DNA of 9,443 nucleotides from A37T11 sp964546645 (GTDB lineage: Bacteria > Bacteroidota > Bacteroidia > Sphingobacteriales > Sphingobacteriaceae), in NCBI GenBank assembly GCA_964546645.1, contig CAZJKM010000107.1:1-9443 (forward strand), read 5' to 3'. This document shows positions 5,032-9,443 of this stretch, in pieces. The notes beneath the pieces are model-generated. The model searched no databases. It saw only the letters and a program-made list of their open reading frames with translations, and was not told the origin of the DNA. The number at the start of each line of letters is the position of its first letter. The stretch's first letter is position 1. A program made the translations under genes and the position numbers.

Positions 5032-6807
5032 ATGATATTCCATCCGAAAACATTACTCGCCAGTCTGTTGGTGTGCATAGCCATAACTGCTACTGCTCAG
5101 ACATACAACTCCTACTATGACCTCAACTTCCGTGAGCGTGGTCACTGCTGGGGTCGCTGGGTTTTCACTCATGGGCAGTCTGAAGAAGGCTATGTCCACA
5201 ATGAACAGACGGATAACGACTCCATATGGTTCCTCAAGTATCAAAATACTTATGCGATAACAAGGATGTACGCCTATCTGAGAAAACACATCGTGTTACC
5301 GAAAATACCTATAAAAGACCTGGAAGCAGGCCTTACCGTAAAAGCACTAAACACAAAAGATTTCGCATTCAGAGTAGTAGGAATTGACGCTAATAATGAG
5401 ATCTCTTTTGACGAGCAGGTAACCGTAAAACCATCGGCAGACTGGATGGAGTACAACATCAAAACCCTCACCCGCAGCACCCGGGCCATTTACCTGTATA
5501 TCAACTATTGGGGAGATAACAATCCGGACCAGACGCTGTTCTTCAAACAGGTTACCATTAAAGTCAACGGGAAAGATATCGAAAATCTGGCTATCCACCG
5601 GTACAGCGATCCCATAAAATTAAAAGATAAACAGGTTATTGCGCTCAATCCCAATGACAGCGTTTCTATTACCCAATGCCTGGGTGACCTTACGGATAAA
5701 AAAATAATCGGGTTGGGCGAAATGACGCATGGGAGCAAATCCCTTGCACAGGCCAAGTATCAGTTTACCAAAAGCCTGATTTTAAACCATACATGCCGAC
5801 TGGTATTAACAGAGTACCCGGTAGACATCATGTTACTGGCAAACCTGTTTGTGCAGGGCTTAGGGGATGAACAGGATAACAGCTGGAAGGACTACCTGAA
5901 AGTCATTACGAAAGAAGGCGGACCTCTCGGAGAATTTTTACACTGGCTGAAGAAGCACAACGAAACAACCACCGAAAAAGTACACATCTTCGGTATCGAC
6001 AACAAGAGTGAAGTAACACTTCCTTTAAGTGATTTCCATTTAGCTTTACTGGGCCGGGAGAAGGCAAAGCCATACCTGAAAGCACTGTTATCTCCTGGTT
6101 ACATAGATACCATTAACGAACTCAACAACAGATTTGGAGAAGTGAAAGCACTACTGGATAAAAAGTTATATTGTCATTATGAATCTGTACTCAATACAAG
6201 GGCGCCTAAAGACAGGAATGATTGGTTATCAGACCGGGATAGCCTGATGTTCCGGCGTACACTGTTCCTGGACAGTTTGTTTAACGTTCCCGATGGGAAA
6301 ATAGTGATCCTGTCCCATAGCGGACACCTGAAGAAGACCCTGCGTGTTGTTCCTGATGCCAGGAAACAGTACCCTGTTTTGGGAACCTTACTGCACCAAC
6401 ACCTGGGAGCCACCTATTTTAATATTGATTTTACCTTTGGCACCGGCACGTTCCTGCAGGATAGCTGCCTGCAGGGAGTGCGATTCATCGTTGACACGCT
6501 GAAACCACCTCCGGAGCACAGCTTCGAATATGCTGCCCTGAAAACCGGGATACCTTACCTTTATTACCCTGCGGCATCACTGGGGAATCAGTCCGGTACC
6601 ACCGCTGAAATATCCAATGGTGAACGTGATAAAGATCCGTTCCATTATACCACGTTTCGTGAAAGGGCCGATGGCTACGTATTTCTCAGAAGGAGCGAAG
6701 TGTTTGACAATGCTTCCAAATCGCCCTTCGCAGATGGCTATATTTTTTATGAGACAAGATCCCGGCTTCACCGGGAAATTCTGGGAATTAAAACTCCGGG
6801 GTTGTGA
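5032..6807 (+). CDS. Exported erythromycin-esterase-family protein with N-terminal beta-sandwich
   Basis: This 591-residue protein has a signal peptide (hydrophobic run to TATAQ at residue 23). Residues about 25-190 form a beta-rich jelly-roll-like domain. The erythromycin esterase domain (Ere-like) spans about 200-590. Its key segments are present: GLGEMTHGS at 227-235 with E230 and H233, equivalent to the catalytic Glu/His of EreB; LVLTEYP with E261; HIFGIDN at 318-324; IVILSHSGH with H429 and H432; and GATYFNIDFTFGTGTFLQ (459-476). All the conserved acidic and histidine positions I can place are retained, so an active hydrolase is plausible. True resistance esterases are cytoplasmic, lack the extra N-terminal domain and are about 400 residues. 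This exported longer form is a Bacteroidota variant whose substrate is not known, and macrolide resistance should not be assumed. It probably shares an operon with the small beta-sandwich gene 36 bases upstream. Confidence 0.88.
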   Translation: MIFHPKTLLASLLVCIAITATAQTYNSYYDLNFRERGHCWGRWVFTHGQSEEGYVHNEQTDNDSIWFLKYQNTYAITRMYAYLRKHIVLPKIPIKDLEAGLTVKALNTKDFAFRVVGIDANNEISFDEQVTVKPSADWMEYNIKTLTRSTRAIYLYINYWGDNNPDQTLFFKQVTIKVNGKDIENLAIHRYSDPIKLKDKQVIALNPNDSVSITQCLGDLTDKKIIGLGEMTHGSKSLAQAKYQFTKSLILNHTCRLVLTEYPVDIMLLANLFVQGLGDEQDNSWKDYLKVITKEGGPLGEFLHWLKKHNETTTEKVHIFGIDNKSEVTLPLSDFHLALLGREKAKPYLKALLSPGYIDTINELNNRFGEVKALLDKKLYCHYESVLNTRAPKDRNDWLSDRDSLMFRRTLFLDSLFNVPDGKIVILSHSGHLKKTLRVVPDARKQYPVLGTLLHQHLGATYFNIDFTFGTGTFLQDSCLQGVRFIVDTLKPPPEHSFEYAALKTGIPYLYYPAASLGNQSGTTAEISNGERDKDPFHYTTFRERADGYVFLRRSEVFDNASKSPFADGYIFYETRSRLHREILGIKTPGL

Positions 6808-6922
6808 CAGTTTTAGCTTTGGTGGTCATATTTGAACCCGGAACAGATGAAATTTGACAGATGCTTAGTGCTTAACAGGTACCGACTTCCAACTCCCCCT
6901 TTCCAAGTCTCCCAAAAAATCC

Positions 6923-6930
6923 TACTTTAG
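6923..6930 (+). promoter_or_regulatory. Candidate -7 box of the alpha-2-macroglobulin gene
   Basis: TACTTTAG differs from TAnnTTTG at one position and lies 21 bases before the ATG at 6952. A TTTCC about 18 bases upstream could stand in for the -33 element, but it is not a match. The 144-base gap after the esterase gene supports a separate promoter. Evidence is weak. Confidence 0.3.
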
Positions 6931-6951
6931 CTTTCATTAATAACCCACAAC

Positions 6952-9443
6952 ATGAAGGCTACCCTATCGATCAGAAGCATGTATATCGCCCTCGGAGGCG
7001 TAGCTATCGTCAGTATCCTCATTTTTCTGGTATGGAAATTCAGCGGCACGACAGCCCTGAATGCCGGAAATACGGCATTTGCCCGTTACATTGAAGGGTA
7101 TACCACCGGCATTATCTCCAAACAAAGTCCCATCCGGGTACGGCTGGCATCAGAGGTAGCCACCCTGCAGCAGCAGGGCGACGAAACGCGCAAACTATTT
7201 ACCATAAGCCCATCCATAAAAGGACAGACCCACTGGGTGGATGCCCGTACGGTCGAATTCAGACCCGATGAAGAGCTGCGGGCCGGAAAAACCTACCAGG
7301 TGGCTTTTGCCCTGGGTGAAGTAACTGCTGTGCCGGACAGTCTCCGCACTTTCCGGTTTGACTTTACCGTTACCGAACCCTCTTTTGAGATCGATGTACA
7401 CGGTCTGCAGGCGCAAAGTTCCCAGTCGCTTAAGCTGATGAAACTTTCAGGAACCGTCAGGCTGGCGGATCAGGAAAATCCCGACCAGATCGAAAAACTG
7501 GTTCAGGTGGCACACGATAACCAGCCGCTTCACATAAAATGGGTTCATGACGTGCAGGCACGCACGGCTGTCTTTACCGTTGACTCCATCAGCCGCGGGG
7601 CACAGCCCGGCAAACTCGCCGTCAGCTGGGATGGCAGCTCCATATCATCCCGTAAAAAAGACCGGCAGGAACTGGAAGTGCCCGCCGAAGGTACCTTTAA
7701 GGTACTGGCTGTAAAAGCCATACACGATCCCGAACAATATGTACTGGTGCAGTTCTCTGACCCCCTGCTGGTCGCCCAGGACCTGAATGGCCTCATTGGC
7801 ATCAGCAATACCGGCGATTTACGCTACACCTTGGATGGCAGCGAGGCAAAGGTCTATGCCCCTGACCGGCTGGAAGGGAACTATACCATTACCGTCAATG
7901 AAGGCGTGGAGAATATCGCCAATAAAAAGATCACCACCGGTTTCACCGCTAATGTCCATTTTGAAAGCCGGATGCCATCGGTCAGCATCCCCGGCAAAGG
8001 TACCATCCTGCCCGGAACCGGCAAACTATCCATGCCTTTTGAGGCGATCAACCTGCGCGCCGTGGACGTTACCATCATCAAAATCTACGAAAATAACGTT
8101 ACACAATATTTGCAGAGCGGCGAGGACGGGGGTTCATATGAGCTGCGGCGCGTAGGCCGGCCCGTGGTGCAGAAAACCATTGCACTGGACGCGGACAAAG
8201 GCCTTAACCTGCGGCGTAAAAGCCGTTTCGCACTGGATATTGACCAGCTGCTGCGCGCCGAACCCGGTGCTATGTACCGTATCACCATCGGATTCAGGAA
8301 AAGCTACTCGCTGTATGATTGCGGAGATGGTACGGAAGCAAACGATGAGGGAGACGGTGAGGAAGAAGGCGTCAATACCGGATATTACGACGGCTACAGC
8401 TACTGGGGCCGCCCGCAAAGCGTGGACAGTGATGACGAATTCTGGTCGCAGTACAATAACTACTACCCCGCCGGCTTCCGGTGGAACGAGCGTGACAATC
8501 CTTGCAGCAACTCCTACTACAACCGCGAGCGCTGGGCTTCGCGCGATATGCTGGCCTCCAACATCGGCCTGATTGCCAAACGCGGCAATGACAACAGCAT
8601 GCAGATCATCGCTACGGATATCATCACCACCCAGCCGTTATCAGGGGTGACAGTTAGTGTGCTTGATTACCAACAGCAGGTGCTGCAGAAAGCGACCACC
8701 AACGCCGACGGTATTGCTGAACTCACCGTGCCACGCATCCCCTATATGGTACTGGCCGCAAAAGGCAATGAAAGGGCCTATATGCGGATAGACGATGGTT
8801 CCTCCCTCCCGCTGAGCCGTTTTGATGTGGATGGCGATGTGGTACAGAACGGACTGAAGGGTTTTATATATGGTGAACGTGGCGTATGGCGACCGGGGGA
8901 TTCGATCCACGTCAGCTTTATGCTCGAAGATAAAACGAAACAGCTGCCGGAAAACCATCCGGTATCTTTTGAGCTGTATAACCCGAAAGGCCAGCTGCAT
9001 ACCAAAATGAATGCAACCAAACCACTAAATGGGTTTTATACATTCCCGGTTAAGACAGAGACTACCGCCCCGACCGGCAACTGGCAGGTAAAAGTGCTGG
9101 CCGGTGGTGCCGTGTTCCGCAAAACACTGAAGATAGAAACCGTGATGCCAAACCGGTTAAAGATCGATCTGGATTTCGGCGGGCAGAAAACACTGGGTAA
9201 AGGCGGCAGCGCTAACATAGGCCTTACCTCGCACTGGCTGTTCGGCGCAGCTGTACAGCAGCTGAAGGCAAAAGTGGAAGCTACCCTCTCCCCTGCCAAA
9301 ACCACTTTCCCGGACTTTGGCGACTATACGTTTGACGATCCCACACGCACCTTTGCGACCGAAACACAGGTACTGTTCGACGGTACGCTGAACGAGCAGG
9401 GCAAAGCGGTGTTCCCGGCTACGCTGGATGCATCGGCCAACGC
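6952..9443 (+). CDS. Alpha-2-macroglobulin family protein, N-terminal 830 residues
   Basis: The frame is open to the window end; family members in Bacteroidota are about 1800-1900 residues, so less than half is visible. Residues about 9-28 are a membrane anchor with no lipobox Cys, placing the body in the periplasm. A first macroglobulin-like domain follows (SPIRVRLASEV near 56-66, then THWVDARTVEFRPDEELRAG). Residues about 455-530 are a low-complexity acidic and Tyr-rich insert ending in FRWNERDNPCSNSYYNRERW, a recurrent signature of Bacteroidota members. C457 and C518 bracket it and may form a disulfide. FIYGERGVWRPGDSIHVSF (about 639-657) is the MG2 (A2M_N) signature. Known of the family: these proteins trap proteases and often pair with penicillin-binding protein 1C, whose gene would be expected downstream. 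The bait region and any thioester CxEQ are outside the window, so reactivity cannot be judged. Confidence 0.93.
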   Translation, partial: MKATLSIRSMYIALGGVAIVSILIFLVWKFSGTTALNAGNTAFARYIEGYTTGIISKQSPIRVRLASEVATLQQQGDETRKLFTISPSIKGQTHWVDARTVEFRPDEELRAGKTYQVAFALGEVTAVPDSLRTFRFDFTVTEPSFEIDVHGLQAQSSQSLKLMKLSGTVRLADQENPDQIEKLVQVAHDNQPLHIKWVHDVQARTAVFTVDSISRGAQPGKLAVSWDGSSISSRKKDRQELEVPAEGTFKVLAVKAIHDPEQYVLVQFSDPLLVAQDLNGLIGISNTGDLRYTLDGSEAKVYAPDRLEGNYTITVNEGVENIANKKITTGFTANVHFESRMPSVSIPGKGTILPGTGKLSMPFEAINLRAVDVTIIKIYENNVTQYLQSGEDGGSYELRRVGRPVVQKTIALDADKGLNLRRKSRFALDIDQLLRAEPGAMYRITIGFRKSYSLYDCGDGTEANDEGDGEEEGVNTGYYDGYSYWGRPQSVDSDDEFWSQYNNYYPAGFRWNERDNPCSNSYYNRERWASRDMLASNIGLIAKRGNDNSMQIIATDIITTQPLSGVTVSVLDYQQQVLQKATTNADGIAELTVPRIPYMVLAAKGNERAYMRIDDGSSLPLSRFDVDGDVVQNGLKGFIYGERGVWRPGDSIHVSFMLEDKTKQLPENHPVSFELYNPKGQLHTKMNATKPLNGFYTFPVKTETTAPTGNWQVKVLAGGAVFRKTLKIETVMPNRLKIDLDFGGQKTLGKGGSANIGLTSHWLFGAAVQQLKAKVEATLSPAKTTFPDFGDYTFDDPTRTFATETQVLFDGTLNEQGKAVFPATLDASAN

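Noticed and set aside
5032..6807. Macrolide resistance gene ereA or ereB
   Set aside because: Catalytic motifs are shared, but the protein is exported, longer, and has an extra N-terminal domain; resistance is not supported.
6795..6841. Inverted pair CCGGGGTT/AACCCGG after the esterase as a terminator
   Set aside because: Arms are short, unequal and over 25 bases apart, with no T-run following.
8180..8572. 130-codon plus-strand open frame rich in Thr
   Set aside because: It overlaps the strongly supported alpha-2-macroglobulin frame and has no recognisable motif; a shadow of GC-biased codons.
8641..9305. Several minus-strand open frames of 80-119 codons
   Set aside because: All are antisense to the alpha-2-macroglobulin coding frame, with no promoter, ribosome site or domain.

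Overview
The window looks like a chromosomal segment of a Bacteroidota bacterium, most likely Chitinophaga-like. This rests on protein style (secreted proteins with short N-terminal signals ending in AQ or SQ, an alpha-2-macroglobulin with the Tyr-rich 'ERDNPC' segment, a tandem-Usp protein), on promoters of the TAnnTTTG type, on start codons with little Shine-Dalgarno sequence, and on intergenic tandem repeats of TTGATTAG or ATTAGTAACTGGTG type. No tRNA, rRNA, transposase, integrase or CRISPR array was seen.

Layout. Positions 1-867 (minus) hold the first 289 codons of an AAA ATPase of the AAA_14/DUF4143 type. It lies in DNA that is visibly more AT-rich than the rest, and the change occurs near 1000-1015. 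Its upstream region (868-1010) carries three related 16-bp sites whose start points are exactly 32 bp apart. Next to the composition boundary is a short coding-like remnant (about 1012-1128) that shares a 14-bp string with the neighbouring gene. Then come an unrecognised secreted protein (1131-2027, minus), an 8-bp tandem repeat array that overlaps a stop codon (2229-2300), and a two-domain universal stress protein (2293-3093, minus).

A divergent promoter region (3094-3309) separates the stress protein from a membrane-anchored diheme cytochrome c (3310-4278, plus). A repeat-rich spacer (4279-4425) follows. Next is a probable two-gene operon: a small secreted beta-sandwich protein (4426-4995) and an exported erythromycin-esterase-family protein (5032-6807), whose N-terminal domain resembles the small protein. 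The window ends inside a membrane-anchored alpha-2-macroglobulin family protein (6952 to the end).

Working together. The plus-strand genes are all cell-envelope proteins: an electron-transfer cytochrome, a secreted Ere-like enzyme with a companion module, and a periplasmic protease trap. No single pathway ties them together. The most unusual signals are the regularly spaced operator-like array in front of the ATPase, the possible displaced gene tail at the island edge, and the Ere-like gene paired with a free-standing copy of its accessory domain.
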